Source: a bacterium (lineage in GTDB: Bacteria; CG2-30-53-67). From it: a DNA stretch of 59,932 bases. Within the stretch, counting starts at the first letter, position 1. Every line of letters starts with the position of its first letter. The notes beneath the pieces are model-generated. The model did no database searches. It was not told where the DNA came from and was given only the letters and a program-made list of their open reading frames with translations. The stretch covers positions 1 through 59,932 of the forward strand of contig CAKKPE010000058.1 of NCBI GenBank assembly GCA_919901565.1. Reading direction: 5' to 3'. Made by a program: the position numbers and the translations under genes. This document shows positions 44,356 through 53,399 of the stretch, in pieces.

Positions 44356-45795
44356 ATGACGGGCAATAATGTTAGTGTCTATCTGCATGGTCTTGATCTG
44401 AAAGAAGAGGATGCATTGCTGGGTTGTATGCAAGGAACCCGATTCGATCCGGTGGTCTGCCGCCTGCAAGGGCCTCAGTCAGAGACGGGTTCCATCCTGA
44501 TCATAGGAAGGTCGTCCTGGGATACGGATCTGATTGAAACCACCAAGAAAGAGAATCCGGTTTCTCAGATCATCCTGGCTGTGAGCGAAGAGGATCTCGA
44601 TTCTATTTTTCAGCATAAGATCGCACTGATAGACGACTATCTCATTTTGCCGGCCCATCCCAAAAGACTCCTTTTTGCTTTGGAAAAAGCCGATGCCCGC
44701 AGGACTCAGTTTGAGGATCTGATCCGTACCACGTCTGATTTGGATCAGAGTACCAGTGAACTGTCCTACTTCATAAAGGTCGGCAAGGCCCTGACCTCCA
44801 CACTGGACACGGGGAGTATCCTCGATATCATCATGGAAAAAACCAATGAACTGGTCAAGGCTGAGGCGGGTTCGGTCCTGCTGCTGGATGATGAAAAGAA
44901 TGAACTCTACTTTGAATTGGCCGAGGGGGAGAAAAAGCACGATATCAAGAGATTCCGGCTTAAGGTGGGGGAAGGAATCGCCGGATGGGTGGCCCTGCAT
45001 GGTGAACCCATAATCGTGGAGGATGTGGCGACGGATAAGCGTTTCTGTCACAAGATTGATGATTCCCTGGATTTTAAGACGCGTTCTATTCTCTGTGTTC
45101 CCCTGCGCAGCAAGGGAAAGATCCTGGGAGTGCTGGAAGTCATCAACAAGATTAATGGAAAGCCTTTTGATCAAAAGGATATGGATCTCGTCCTGACACT
45201 CGTTGACCAGGCTTCCATCGCTATTGAAAATTCTCTCCTCTATAAAAAGGCCACGGAATTGGCCATTACCGATGGATTAACACAGCTTTTCAATTTCAGG
45301 TACTTGCATCAGTCTCTTGATATCGAAATCTCCCGGGCAAACCGCTACCATACCGAGGTTTCCCTGATCTTTCTCGACCTTGATTATTTCAAGAAGATCA
45401 ACGACCGTTTTGGACACCTGGTGGGGAGCCAACTCCTGATTGATGTCGGGAACATACTAAAAAATAATCTTAGGCCCATGGATATTATCTGCAGATACGG
45501 TGGTGATGAATTCATTGCCGTCCTGCCAGAGACAGGGCCTGAAGCGGCCCTGGGAACTGCTGAACGCCTGAGAAAAATGATTGAAGACCATACATTTTAC
45601 TCCGACACCGGCGAAGCTTTTCACCTTACGGCCAGTTTCGGCATTGCTTCCTATCCCAACCACGTAAAGGATAAGAATGAGCTGATCCAGCTGGCGGATC
45701 AGTCCATGTATCGAGTCAAGGAAAACACAAGGAATGCGGTCTTTATGATCGGAAGGCAGAAAAATTCCCTGTCCATGGAAATTCCGGAGGGATAG
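44356..45795 (+). CDS. GAF-GGDEF diguanylate cyclase
   Basis: A 479-residue soluble protein. The first 110 residues look like a degenerate receiver-type fold, then a GAF domain (about 140-300; LTSTLDTGSILDIIMEKTN and SILCVPLRSKGKILGVLEVINK) and a GGDEF domain (about 310-465) with an intact active-site signature RYGGDEF near residue 380. RPMD lies five residues before GGDEF and is a good inhibitory I-site, so the enzyme should make cyclic di-GMP under product control. It ends directly before the HD-GYP gene, which starts on the next base. Confidence 0.92.
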   Translation: MTGNNVSVYLHGLDLKEEDALLGCMQGTRFDPVVCRLQGPQSETGSILIIGRSSWDTDLIETTKKENPVSQIILAVSEEDLDSIFQHKIALIDDYLILPAHPKRLLFALEKADARRTQFEDLIRTTSDLDQSTSELSYFIKVGKALTSTLDTGSILDIIMEKTNELVKAEAGSVLLLDDEKNELYFELAEGEKKHDIKRFRLKVGEGIAGWVALHGEPIIVEDVATDKRFCHKIDDSLDFKTRSILCVPLRSKGKILGVLEVINKINGKPFDQKDMDLVLTLVDQASIAIENSLLYKKATELAITDGLTQLFNFRYLHQSLDIEISRANRYHTEVSLIFLDLDYFKKINDRFGHLVGSQLLIDVGNILKNNLRPMDIICRYGGDEFIAVLPETGPEAALGTAERLRKMIEDHTFYSDTGEAFHLTASFGIASYPNHVKDKNELIQLADQSMYRVKENTRNAVFMIGRQKNSLSMEIPEG

Positions 45796-47532
45796 GTGCA
45801 AAGTATACGGCCAAAAAGACGATTGATGTTCCAGTTGATTTTTCTGATGCTGCTGATTTCCCTGGTGCCTCTGATTATATCCGATAGAAATCTTGTCAGG
45901 ATCAATGAGGAATATCTGGAGAATGACCTGCTGGATTCTCATACACAGCGCGCTAGGCAGACCGCTGATGAGGTTTCAAGTCATCTGAGGAACACCTTGG
46001 AGAGACTGGAGATCATTTCCCGTCTCCTCCCCCTGACACAATCCTTTTCGGATATCCAGAAATATCAACTTCTCTTCTTCTTTCTCGAAGAATATAAGGA
46101 TCTCATCAGCATTACCCTGATGGATACGCAGAAAAACTCCATTGCAGAGGTTATTCGTCCGGATATGAGCAGGCTACACCTGGATGAGCGTGAGAAGATA
46201 CGGGATCAGGTTTTTGAACAATCCATGCAGGGGAATGTCTCCGTGGCCGCCCCCCTGAGTGTTCCGGAGAAGAAGACCGCCATCGTGACAATCGGACTGC
46301 CGATATTCTTGGATAACAGTATTAATGGTATTCTCCTCGCTGACCTCTCCATGGAGAGAATATGGGAGATCGTGGATAAAGTCTCCTTCCGACGGTCGGG
46401 TGAAGCCTATCTTGTAGACCGGTCCGGCCGTCTGATCGCGGACAAAGATCGCTCCAGGGTTTTCCGGCAGGAAAACATGAAGGATGTGGAGATCGTGGGA
46501 AAATATCTTGCTTTCGGAAATACCGGAGGGGCCATTTCCTTTTTGGATAAAGACGGGAAAGAAATGCTTGGAGCTTATGCTCCTTTGGACTTTGAAGGGT
46601 GGGGTGTGGTGGTACAGGAACCCCGGGTGGATGCCTATACCGTAGTGGCCGAGATGAAGCATCAGATTCTTGTCTGGGGGGTTATCACCGGTATTCTGGT
46701 CTGTGCGATCGGGGTATTCTTTGCGAGAAGGATCAGTGTCCCGATCATAAATTTTACAAAGAGTGCCCTGGTCATTGCTCAAGGGAATTTCAAACAGAAG
46801 ATTAGTGTGCACGCAAAGAATGAAATCGGTCAGCTTGCTGAGACCTTTAATTACATGGTTAAACAGCTGGATTTGTATGACAAGAATATGAGGCGCCTGT
46901 TTATGAGCGCCATTTCATCTCTTGCTGCCGCAATCGACGAAAGGGATCCTTACACGAGCGGACACTCGGAGAGAGTGACGGAATACAGTCTGGCGATAGC
47001 GAATGAAATGAAGCTGGATTTGAAAACAAGGGAAATTCTCCATATCGCGGCCCTGCTCCATGATATTGGTAAAATCGGGATCGATGACAGTATTCTGCGA
47101 AAGCCGAGCGGCCTGAGCAAGGCTGAATACAACCTGATTAAGCAGCATCCCGAGAAAGGGGCCAATATCATGGCTCCCATCAAACAGCTGCAAAAGATCA
47201 TTCCATCCATGAGGCACCATCACGAGAGGTACGATGGGGATGGTTACCCTGATGGAATTATCGGTGAAGAAATTCCCTTGCCGGCCCGGATTATAGCAGT
47301 GGCAGATACCTTTGATGCCATGACCTCCGACAGGCCTTACCAAATTGCAACCGAAGAAGAGGATGCCGTGGAACTCATTAAAACATGGGCAAGCACGAGA
47401 TTTGATCCCGACGTATGTGAGGCATTTGCCCAGGCATTCAATAAGCACAAGATCAAAGGAATGAAAAGAAAAAAGCTGGAAGAGGAAGAAAAGGAATACA
47501 ACAATATGTCTGTTCGTCCCAATATCGCATGA
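45796..47532 (+). CDS. Membrane Cache-HAMP-HD-GYP protein (probable c-di-GMP phosphodiesterase)
   Basis: The 578-residue protein has a first membrane helix (about 9-30), a periplasmic Cache-like sensor (about 35-285), a second helix (ILVWGVITGILVCAIGVFFA), a HAMP linker (ISVPIINFTKSALVIAQGNF) and a HD-GYP domain (about 375-560). The last has SGHSERVTEYSLAIA, ALLHDIGKIGIDD and HHHERYDGDGYPDG. It would sense an extracytoplasmic ligand and degrade cyclic di-GMP. It follows the diguanylate cyclase gene without a gap, so both are probably one regulatory pair. The start is GTG 45796. Confidence 0.92.
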   Translation: MQSIRPKRRLMFQLIFLMLLISLVPLIISDRNLVRINEEYLENDLLDSHTQRARQTADEVSSHLRNTLERLEIISRLLPLTQSFSDIQKYQLLFFFLEEYKDLISITLMDTQKNSIAEVIRPDMSRLHLDEREKIRDQVFEQSMQGNVSVAAPLSVPEKKTAIVTIGLPIFLDNSINGILLADLSMERIWEIVDKVSFRRSGEAYLVDRSGRLIADKDRSRVFRQENMKDVEIVGKYLAFGNTGGAISFLDKDGKEMLGAYAPLDFEGWGVVVQEPRVDAYTVVAEMKHQILVWGVITGILVCAIGVFFARRISVPIINFTKSALVIAQGNFKQKISVHAKNEIGQLAETFNYMVKQLDLYDKNMRRLFMSAISSLAAAIDERDPYTSGHSERVTEYSLAIANEMKLDLKTREILHIAALLHDIGKIGIDDSILRKPSGLSKAEYNLIKQHPEKGANIMAPIKQLQKIIPSMRHHHERYDGDGYPDGIIGEEIPLPARIIAVADTFDAMTSDRPYQIATEEEDAVELIKTWASTRFDPDVCEAFAQAFNKHKIKGMKRKKLEEEEKEYNNMSVRPNIA

Positions 47533-47596
47533 TCGAACAGGGAATATGACTTGATATCCGGCATAATATAGGTATGGATAAAAAGCGGCGAACCAG

Positions 47597-48904
47597 ATGA
47601 TAAAAAAGGGAATGAAAAGATTGAAGAAACCGATGATTGACTGGAAGATGGTTCGGATTCCCCGTATCATGGTCAGGGTCTTTATCATCTTCCTCATGGC
47701 CGTGGTTCTGGCTGCCTTTATTACGTCTTTGCTGAAAAACAACGGGGGAGAGCACCTCACCTTTTTAAAAAAGCTGGGATCATTTTTCGGTATACAAAAG
47801 AGCCGCATAGAGAAACAGGAAGAACCTGATAGTAATGTCATGGATATCTATTTTGCCAGGCTCGTCTATGTTAAGGGAGATGTGACCGTTAAGACCAAAA
47901 AGGATCTGAGGTTTGAGAAGGCGGAAAAGGACCAGATCCTTAATGAAGGGGACAGTATACGAACCTTTTCGGGCGGGTATGCCGAGGTTCTCTTCGATGA
48001 AGGCAACAGACTAACCATTAAACCCGACTCTCTGGTGGTTATACATGATATGAAAGAAAACCGCCTGACCAAAATCAGAAAATCCTCCATCAACCTTTTA
48101 GAAAGTGATGTAGAAGCGGTTGTACGCCGTCCAAAGATAGAAGGATCAGAATTCGTGATTATTACCCCGACTGCTTTGGCAAAAATCTCCGAAGCAAAGG
48201 TGGCTGTTCAGGTGTCCAAGGGGCAGGATAGTAAACTCAAGGTTTTCAGCGGAGCAGTCAACCTGCAGGTCGGAGATGAGTCTGTAGAGGTTGAACGGAA
48301 TCAGTCGGTAGACATATCAAAGGAGAGCAAGATTGAAAAAATCAAGGATCTTCCATCGGCTCCCAAGCTTGCGGGTCCTGCTAATTTGACCGAGTTTTTC
48401 TTCAAAAACCTGACCGATATGAAAGTGGTCTTGCAGTGGGGTAACACCCGGACTGATATTACATACCGTATACAGGTGGCGATGGACCCCTACTTCACGG
48501 ATCTGGTTATTGTCCGCACGGGATTATCCGAGAAAGGGGTTGTGGTCCAGGGGTTAAGAAGCGGAATCTATTATTGGCGGGTGAGTTCGATTACACCGGA
48601 GGGGATGGAAGGGGATTTCAGTGATTACAGCGTGTTTAAAATAACCATTGACCAGACGCCTCCTGATATCGTCCTGGATGATGTACTGCTGCTCAAGGTT
48701 GCCGGCAAGGTGAATGCCCAGATCAGCGGGCAGACTGAACCGGATGCATCGGTCATGATTAATGATAACCCTGTAATATGCGATAAGACGGGGCGGTTTA
48801 AATATGTTCTTTCTCAGGTCTCTTCAGGTGATGGGGTGACAGTCGTAGCTATAGACAAAGTCGGCAATAGAAATATTTTAAAAAAGGCCATCCCGATTCA
48901 ATAG
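47597..48904 (+). CDS. FecR-domain surface or periplasmic protein
   Basis: A 435-residue protein with a basic N-terminal stretch and one membrane helix (VRVFIIFLMAVVLAAFITSLL). A FecR-type domain follows (VYVKGDVTVKTKKD, EGDSIRTFSGGYAEVLFDEGNRLTIKPDSLV), then a fibronectin-like segment (ITYRIQVAMDPYFTDLVIVRTG, GIYYWRVSSITPEG) and an Ig-like C-terminal domain. It lies between the HD-GYP gene and a TPR lipoprotein. FecR domains of this kind need not control sigma factors. The function is unknown. Confidence 0.85.
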   Translation: MIKKGMKRLKKPMIDWKMVRIPRIMVRVFIIFLMAVVLAAFITSLLKNNGGEHLTFLKKLGSFFGIQKSRIEKQEEPDSNVMDIYFARLVYVKGDVTVKTKKDLRFEKAEKDQILNEGDSIRTFSGGYAEVLFDEGNRLTIKPDSLVVIHDMKENRLTKIRKSSINLLESDVEAVVRRPKIEGSEFVIITPTALAKISEAKVAVQVSKGQDSKLKVFSGAVNLQVGDESVEVERNQSVDISKESKIEKIKDLPSAPKLAGPANLTEFFFKNLTDMKVVLQWGNTRTDITYRIQVAMDPYFTDLVIVRTGLSEKGVVVQGLRSGIYYWRVSSITPEGMEGDFSDYSVFKITIDQTPPDIVLDDVLLLKVAGKVNAQISGQTEPDASVMINDNPVICDKTGRFKYVLSQVSSGDGVTVVAIDKVGNRNILKKAIPIQ

Positions 48905-48916
48905 AGTCTCCCTTTT

Positions 48917-49714
48917 ATGTCTTCTGATTTCAAGAAATATGCCGCACTCTTCCTGCTGTGTCTATTGTCTACCGGGTGCAGTCTATCCGGTATGGGAGAC
49001 GAGAAGGTTGATCGCTTGTTTACTGAAGCGGGTCAATTGTCTTCTGGAGGCCAACTGCTCCAGGCTGAGCAAAAATACATTTGGGTCATCCAGCATAGAC
49101 CAATGAATCCCAGACCTTATAATAACTTAGGGAATATCTATTCCAAAAAGGGCGAGATCGACAAGGCCAGAATGCATTATAAGAAGGCGCTGGAGCTTAA
49201 TTCCGGTTATCTCATTGCCAGAATAAATCTGGCTGTGTTATTATTGAGACAAGAAGAGACAGAGAATGCCTTCCGATTGCTGCAAGAAGGCATGAAGGAA
49301 TATCCTGAGAGTGCTGAACTTCACAACGGACTTGGAATATGTGAAGTAAGGAGGGGAAATATCCAGAAAGCAATTCAACATTTTAGAAAAGCCATAGACA
49401 TCCAGGGTTCAAATCCCATGTTTTATAACAACCTTGCTTATGCATATACAGAATCCAATGAATTCCTGAATGAGGCTTTAAAATTATCCAAGGATGCATT
49501 AAAGGCGGAACCGCAGAATGCTATTTTTCTCGATACCCTCGGTTGGGTTTATTACAAGAAGGGGATTTTCGACCAGTCCGTAGAATATTTGCGTAAGGCA
49601 CTCGATATGAAACCTGGTGAGGATTCAATCCGGTCCCATCTTGTGACAGTCTACCGTTGGATCGGAGAAGACGAAAAAGCGGTGAACTTGATCAAGGAAG
49701 GGGCACACATGTGA
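48917..49714 (+). CDS. TPR-repeat lipoprotein
   Basis: The 265-residue protein has a lipoprotein signal (FLLCLLSTGC, Cys at about residue 22). About five TPR units follow, such as PYNNLGNIYSKKGEIDKARMHYKKALELN and IFLDTLGWVYYKKGIFDQSVEYLRKALDM. It resembles PilW/PilF-type TPR lipoproteins in layout but is not specific enough to name. It starts 13 bases after the FecR-domain gene. Confidence 0.85.
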   Translation: MSSDFKKYAALFLLCLLSTGCSLSGMGDEKVDRLFTEAGQLSSGGQLLQAEQKYIWVIQHRPMNPRPYNNLGNIYSKKGEIDKARMHYKKALELNSGYLIARINLAVLLLRQEETENAFRLLQEGMKEYPESAELHNGLGICEVRRGNIQKAIQHFRKAIDIQGSNPMFYNNLAYAYTESNEFLNEALKLSKDALKAEPQNAIFLDTLGWVYYKKGIFDQSVEYLRKALDMKPGEDSIRSHLVTVYRWIGEDEKAVNLIKEGAHM

Positions 49715-49735
49715 GTCAATGAGATGCCTTAGTCA

Positions 49736-49800
49736 GCCACGAATGGACACGAATTAACGCGAAGTACTTTTGTCGTGTTTCATTCGTGAAGATTCGTGGC
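49736..49800. repeat. CCACGAAT-type inverted repeat
   Basis: GCCACGAAT (49736-49744) and ATTCGTGGC (49792-49800) are perfect inverted arms. Inside, ACACGAATTAACGCGAA and the TTCATTCGTG side form further partial pairs. It has no coding potential and lies between the TPR lipoprotein and the mglA-like gene. A separate hairpin (GACCGGTT with AACCGGTC) lies at 49817-49837. Confidence 0.6.
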
Positions 49801-49883
49801 CAAAAGGTTCCTGTTAGACCGGTTCAGGAAACCGGTCAGTAGAAAATCGATAGTATGTTGTCGTTGCTGTGAAGGAGAAGAGA

Positions 49884-50885
49884 ATGGTTCTGTTTAATTA
49901 TGGGAACAAGGAGATTACAGCGAAGGTTGTCTATTACGGTCCCGGGCTCGGCGGGAAGACCACGAATCTCCAGTACATCCATAGCAAGATGAACGCTGAT
50001 ACCCGAGGCAAACTTCTTTCCCTGGCAACAGAGGCTGACCGCACACTTTTTTTCGACTTTCTGCCTGTAAACCTCGGCAAGATCCGCGGGTTTACGGTCC
50101 GGTTCCAATTATATACGGTTCCAGGACAGGTTTATTACAATGCTACAAGAAAACTGGTACTCAAAGGAGCTGATGCCGTGGTTTTTGTAGCCGATTCCCA
50201 GACTGAGATGATGGAGAAAAATCTGGAAAGTCTTGAGAACATGAAGGAGAACCTCATCATCAACGGATTGGACCCGGAGACGATCCCTCTCTTGTTTCAA
50301 TACAATAAGCGTGATCTGCCCAATATCATGGATCCGGAGGAACTCAACCGCAGTCTGAACTACCGGAATGTCCCCTTTCACAATTCAGTTGCAGTGACCG
50401 GAGAGGGAGTCCTGGATACATTCAAGATGATCACAAGAGAGCTGATGCTGAACCTCCGCGGTAAACATGACATTCATGAATTGCAGGAGCCGGGAAAAGA
50501 CGTTGTGAAGAAGATGATGGGAATTGATGAACTGACTCTGCCAGAGAATGATAACGTTGCGGAAATGGAGAAAACTGATAGGAAAGAGGCATTGGGAGCA
50601 ACATCGCAACCGGTTTTAAAAGATGAACTACCTGAAGGTATTGATATTGGCCATCTTACAGGAGCCGTGCAGGAGATTCAAAGACAGATGCAACAGATAG
50701 AAGAAAAATTGCATACACTCTTGTTCAAGGATGAAGTGATTCAAAAACTTCTCGAACAGATCAACGTTAAGCTGGAATCTCAAGATCATGACAGACAGAT
50801 CTATGCACCTGAGGGAGAAAAAACGCCTGTCTTGAAAGATCAGGAGAAGAAAAAGAGGAGGTACTTCTGGAACAGATTTAAATAA
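49884..50885 (+). CDS. MglA-like small Ras-family GTPase with long C-terminal extension
   Basis: MglA sets cell polarity in Myxococcus and is toggled by MglB. The GTPase part has the P-loop GPGLGGKTTN (about 19-28), the TVPGQVYYNATRKLVLKGADAVVFVADSQ switch and QYNKRDLP for guanine binding. A C-terminal extension of about 130 residues follows the G domain: a coiled coil (VQEIQRQMQQIEEKLHTLLFKDEVI) ending in a basic KKKRRYFWNRFK tail. The start ATG 49884 has GAAGGAGAAGAGA before it; the open frame at 49869 begins with the SD itself. It is followed by a small kinase gene. Confidence 0.9.
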   Translation: MVLFNYGNKEITAKVVYYGPGLGGKTTNLQYIHSKMNADTRGKLLSLATEADRTLFFDFLPVNLGKIRGFTVRFQLYTVPGQVYYNATRKLVLKGADAVVFVADSQTEMMEKNLESLENMKENLIINGLDPETIPLLFQYNKRDLPNIMDPEELNRSLNYRNVPFHNSVAVTGEGVLDTFKMITRELMLNLRGKHDIHELQEPGKDVVKKMMGIDELTLPENDNVAEMEKTDRKEALGATSQPVLKDELPEGIDIGHLTGAVQEIQRQMQQIEEKLHTLLFKDEVIQKLLEQINVKLESQDHDRQIYAPEGEKTPVLKDQEKKKRRYFWNRFK

Positions 50886-50915
50886 AATTAAGTTTGTCCA
50901 TGGAGCCGAGCCAGC

Positions 50916-51599
50916 ATGGATATTTTCGGTAAGGTACACCGCCAGGATATTGAGATGTATAAGGTGGGTGTAATAGGAGAAGGAAATCAGGGGGATATCT
51001 ATAAGATCTCTGTTGACGGGTGTATAGCCGCTGTAAAGGATATAGCTGGGAAGAGCCGGATTTACAGGCTGTTTTTCGGAAGATGGCTGCTGTCCCGTGA
51101 GTGCAGGATCTATCATCTGCTTTTTAATCTGCCCGGCATTCCGAAGTTGTATAAAGTCATAGATCAGGATGGGTTCATCTTCGAATATATAGAGGGGACT
51201 CCATTGTCTGCATTTCCAAAGAATGCCCCGATCCCCCCGGAATTTTTTGATGCCCTTGAAGATCTTGTACGGCGTGTGCATGGCAAAGGGGTTGTGCATT
51301 CGGACCTGAAACACAAAAAAAATATTATCGTCGCGAAGGGATACCAGCCTTATCTGGTCGATTTCGGTGCTTCATTGACCATGGGCAGTCCATGGAATCT
51401 CATCCAACGCTGGCTCTATAAACAATTTCTCGATATTGACTTGAAGGCTGTTTCCAAGATAAGAAACCGGTTCGTTTACGGTAATCCGGATGATGAGGAT
51501 AACCAGAATCTTTTTAGAAGGAATTTCATGGAACATTCCGGGCGCCTCTACCAGTGGGTATACAGGTTGTTTTCCAAGAAACATAAATGGAAAAGATGA
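50916..51599 (+). CDS. Small protein kinase-like protein (RIO/LPS-kinase type)
   Basis: A 227-residue protein with the main kinase landmarks: glycine loop GEGNQGDIYK, Lys41 in AVKDI, Glu62 in RECRIY, catalytic Asp130 in HSDLKHKKNI and Asp149 in VDFG. The core is very short and resembles RIO and KdkA/WaaP-like kinases. It could phosphorylate a protein, sugar or lipid. It starts 31 bases after the MglA-like GTPase, which suggests they act together. Not named because substrate and family are unclear. Confidence 0.85.
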   Translation: MDIFGKVHRQDIEMYKVGVIGEGNQGDIYKISVDGCIAAVKDIAGKSRIYRLFFGRWLLSRECRIYHLLFNLPGIPKLYKVIDQDGFIFEYIEGTPLSAFPKNAPIPPEFFDALEDLVRRVHGKGVVHSDLKHKKNIIVAKGYQPYLVDFGASLTMGSPWNLIQRWLYKQFLDIDLKAVSKIRNRFVYGNPDDEDNQNLFRRNFMEHSGRLYQWVYRLFSKKHKWKR

Positions 51600-51660
51600 A
51601 CAAACATATTGCGTACGGACTCATGAAGAAAGATAACCATCAGATAAATGGAGGCGTTCT

Positions 51661-52350
51661 GTGATCATTCTCTGCATTGAAGCCTCTACCGAAGTATGCA
51701 GTGTCGCCCTCATAGGAGACTCAGGGCTGATCTCAGAATATAGCCGCTGCATTAAGGTGACACACAGCGAACGGCTCCTGCCTGCAATCCAGAGTATCCT
51801 TGTAGATACAAATGTAACCATAAAAGAGATACATGCCGTAGCTGTCTCTGTGGGGCCCGGGTCCTTTACCAGCATCCGCGTCGCTGTCAGTACAGCGAAA
51901 GGGTTGGCCTACGACGGGAACAAGCCCGTGATCCCTGTTTCCTCGCTGTTGGGTCTGGCCCATCGTTTCAGAGAGGTGGGGCTTCCGATATGTACTTTGC
52001 TGGATGCACGTAAACAAGAGGTTTATGCTGCTGTTTTTAAGTCCATAGACGGTGAAATAAGCGCTGTCTCTCCGGAACAGGTCATTTCTCCGACTCGGTT
52101 GTGTGAATCGATCAAAGAGCCTACACTATTTGTCGGTGAAGGGGCTGTAAAGTACAAAGCCATACTGAAAGAACACCTGCCCTCATTTGCGTTCTTTGTC
52201 CCTGGGTCATTGAATCTTCCCTCTGCTGCGGCCATCGGTGAGATCGCTGTTCAAAAATTGAAAGTCTCACAGACAGTTGGCCATGGAGCATTGGTTCCGA
52301 ACTACATCCGGAGATCCGAGGCGGAAATCCTTTACAGGAACCGTGCATGA
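51661..52350 (+). CDS. tsaB: tRNA threonylcarbamoyladenosine biosynthesis protein TsaB
   Basis: TsaB is an ASKHA-fold partner of TsaD in making t6A37 of tRNAs. The 229-residue protein has IEASTEVCSVALIGD, HSERLLPAIQSIL, VSVGPGSFTSIRVAVSTAKGLA and LLDARKQEVYAAVF. The start is GTG 51661 after GGAGGCGTTCT. It overlaps rimI by 4 bases (ATGA), the usual pairing. Confidence 0.96.
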   Translation: MIILCIEASTEVCSVALIGDSGLISEYSRCIKVTHSERLLPAIQSILVDTNVTIKEIHAVAVSVGPGSFTSIRVAVSTAKGLAYDGNKPVIPVSSLLGLAHRFREVGLPICTLLDARKQEVYAAVFKSIDGEISAVSPEQVISPTRLCESIKEPTLFVGEGAVKYKAILKEHLPSFAFFVPGSLNLPSAAAIGEIAVQKLKVSQTVGHGALVPNYIRRSEAEILYRNRA

Positions 52351-52820
52351 TGGCCCAGCATATCTCTGAGAAAGACCTTTGTATTCAGGACATGAGCGAG
52401 AAGCATGTCGATAGAATACTCGGAATGGAAGGGTCTACGTTTCTCACTCCATGGACCAGAGCATCTTTTGTGAGCGCTCTTCGAGACCGCAATGGGATAA
52501 ACCTCGTCTGTCAATATGAAGGAGATGTGATCGGATATCTCACATCTTTCATGGTCCTGGACGAGGCCTTTATCACAAACCTCTGCGTGGAACTTGCACA
52601 TCGTAAAAAAGGGGTTGCCACCGCATTATTAATATTTCTTATAAATAAGGTAAAATTAAACAGGGGTGCCCACATTTTTCTTGAAGTCAGAGAGAAGAAT
52701 ATTGCAGCCATAAGCCTTTATAGAAAAGTAGGTTTTCAATTAATCGGGGTCAGGAAAAAATATTATGCGGATACAAAAGAAGATGCTTCAGTTATGAGAT
52801 TATCTCTACAAGCGGAATGA
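52347..52820 (+). CDS. rimI: Ribosomal-protein-alanine N-acetyltransferase RimI
   Basis: RimI is a GNAT acetyltransferase for the N-terminus of S18. The 157-residue protein has SFVSALRDRNGINLVCQYEGDVIGYL, FITNLCVELAHRKKGVATALL (acetyl-CoA loop) and FLEVREKNIAAISLYRKVGFQLIGVRKKYY. It is coupled to tsaB by a 4-base overlap. Confidence 0.93.
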   Translation: MMAQHISEKDLCIQDMSEKHVDRILGMEGSTFLTPWTRASFVSALRDRNGINLVCQYEGDVIGYLTSFMVLDEAFITNLCVELAHRKKGVATALLIFLINKVKLNRGAHIFLEVREKNIAAISLYRKVGFQLIGVRKKYYADTKEDASVMRLSLQAE

Positions 52821-52827
52821 GCTTTTC

Positions 52828-53126
52828 TTGAGATATCCAGAAAACTATGGTATGTATTTTTTCATGCCGGCCTGATTCATTCGTACCTGCGATCATGGAT
52901 GGACGGTATGATCAATGAGAGAACTCTAACTAACCGGTTGAAAAAAGAACATTTTGTCAACGCATTCAATTCTCTGCAAAAAATACCAAGATTATTTCGC
53001 ATGTAATCTAAATACATTTCAACAAACTCATGGTGTTTGACGGCGAATCAGATCACGCGGCCTTGCCGTCATTTAAAGCAACGGCGGAACAACCTCATCA
53101 ATGGTGCAGAGTGATGAGGTTTTTTT
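52828..53126 (+). ncRNA. Candidate small RNA with terminator downstream of rimI
   Basis: A possible promoter (TTGAGA at 52828-52833, 17 bases, TATGTA at 52851-52856) precedes about 260 bases without a plausible gene. Two hairpins follow: TGACGGC (53038-53044) with GCCGTCA (53065-53071), then the terminator at 53091-53126. The arrangement suggests a structured RNA. I cannot assign a known family, and the 5' end is a guess. Confidence 0.3.
53091..53126 (+). terminator. Rho-independent terminator
   Basis: AACCTCATCA (53091-53100) pairs with TGATGAGGTT (53112-53121) around an 11-base loop, followed by TTTTTGT. It ends either rimI readthrough or a small RNA. Confidence 0.85.
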
Positions 53127-53196
53127 GTGTGTAGAGAAGAGAAATTTGTTTTAAAAATTAATTTTCATATATATTGATAAATTTCATTAAAGTGGA

Positions 53197-53239
53197 AATG
53201 TTTTTCCATTATTGGAAAAACATTACATATTTTATGTAA
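53197..53239. promoter_or_regulatory. Two adjacent palindromes, possible activator sites
   Basis: AATGTTTTTCCA (53197-53208) and TGGAAAAACATT (53213-53224) are perfect 12-bp arms. Overlapping them, TTACATA (53223-53229) pairs with TATGTAA (53233-53239). They lie about 145-200 bases upstream of the sigma-54-like element, an enhancer-like distance. Confidence 0.45.
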
Positions 53240-53382
53240 AATATTACCATTTTTATAAAAATAGCATAAAATCGGTTTTGTGCTAATAAATAAACGACTT
53301 GTGATGGGTGAAATAAACCTGTCAAATCAATAAGTTGTATCGTCCTAAAAAAATGTTATATTTTATTGTTATGCGGTGAAGT

Positions 53383-53399
53383 TAGCACGAAATTTGCAT
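53383..53399 (+). promoter_or_regulatory. Sigma-54-like promoter of the PocR-GGDEF gene
   Basis: TAGCACGAAATTTGCAT fits the -24/-12 consensus (TGGCAC-N5-TTGCA) at all positions except the first G of the -24 GG, with correct spacing. It stands about 50 bases before the gene start and after AT-rich palindromes that could bind an activator. Confidence 0.6.
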
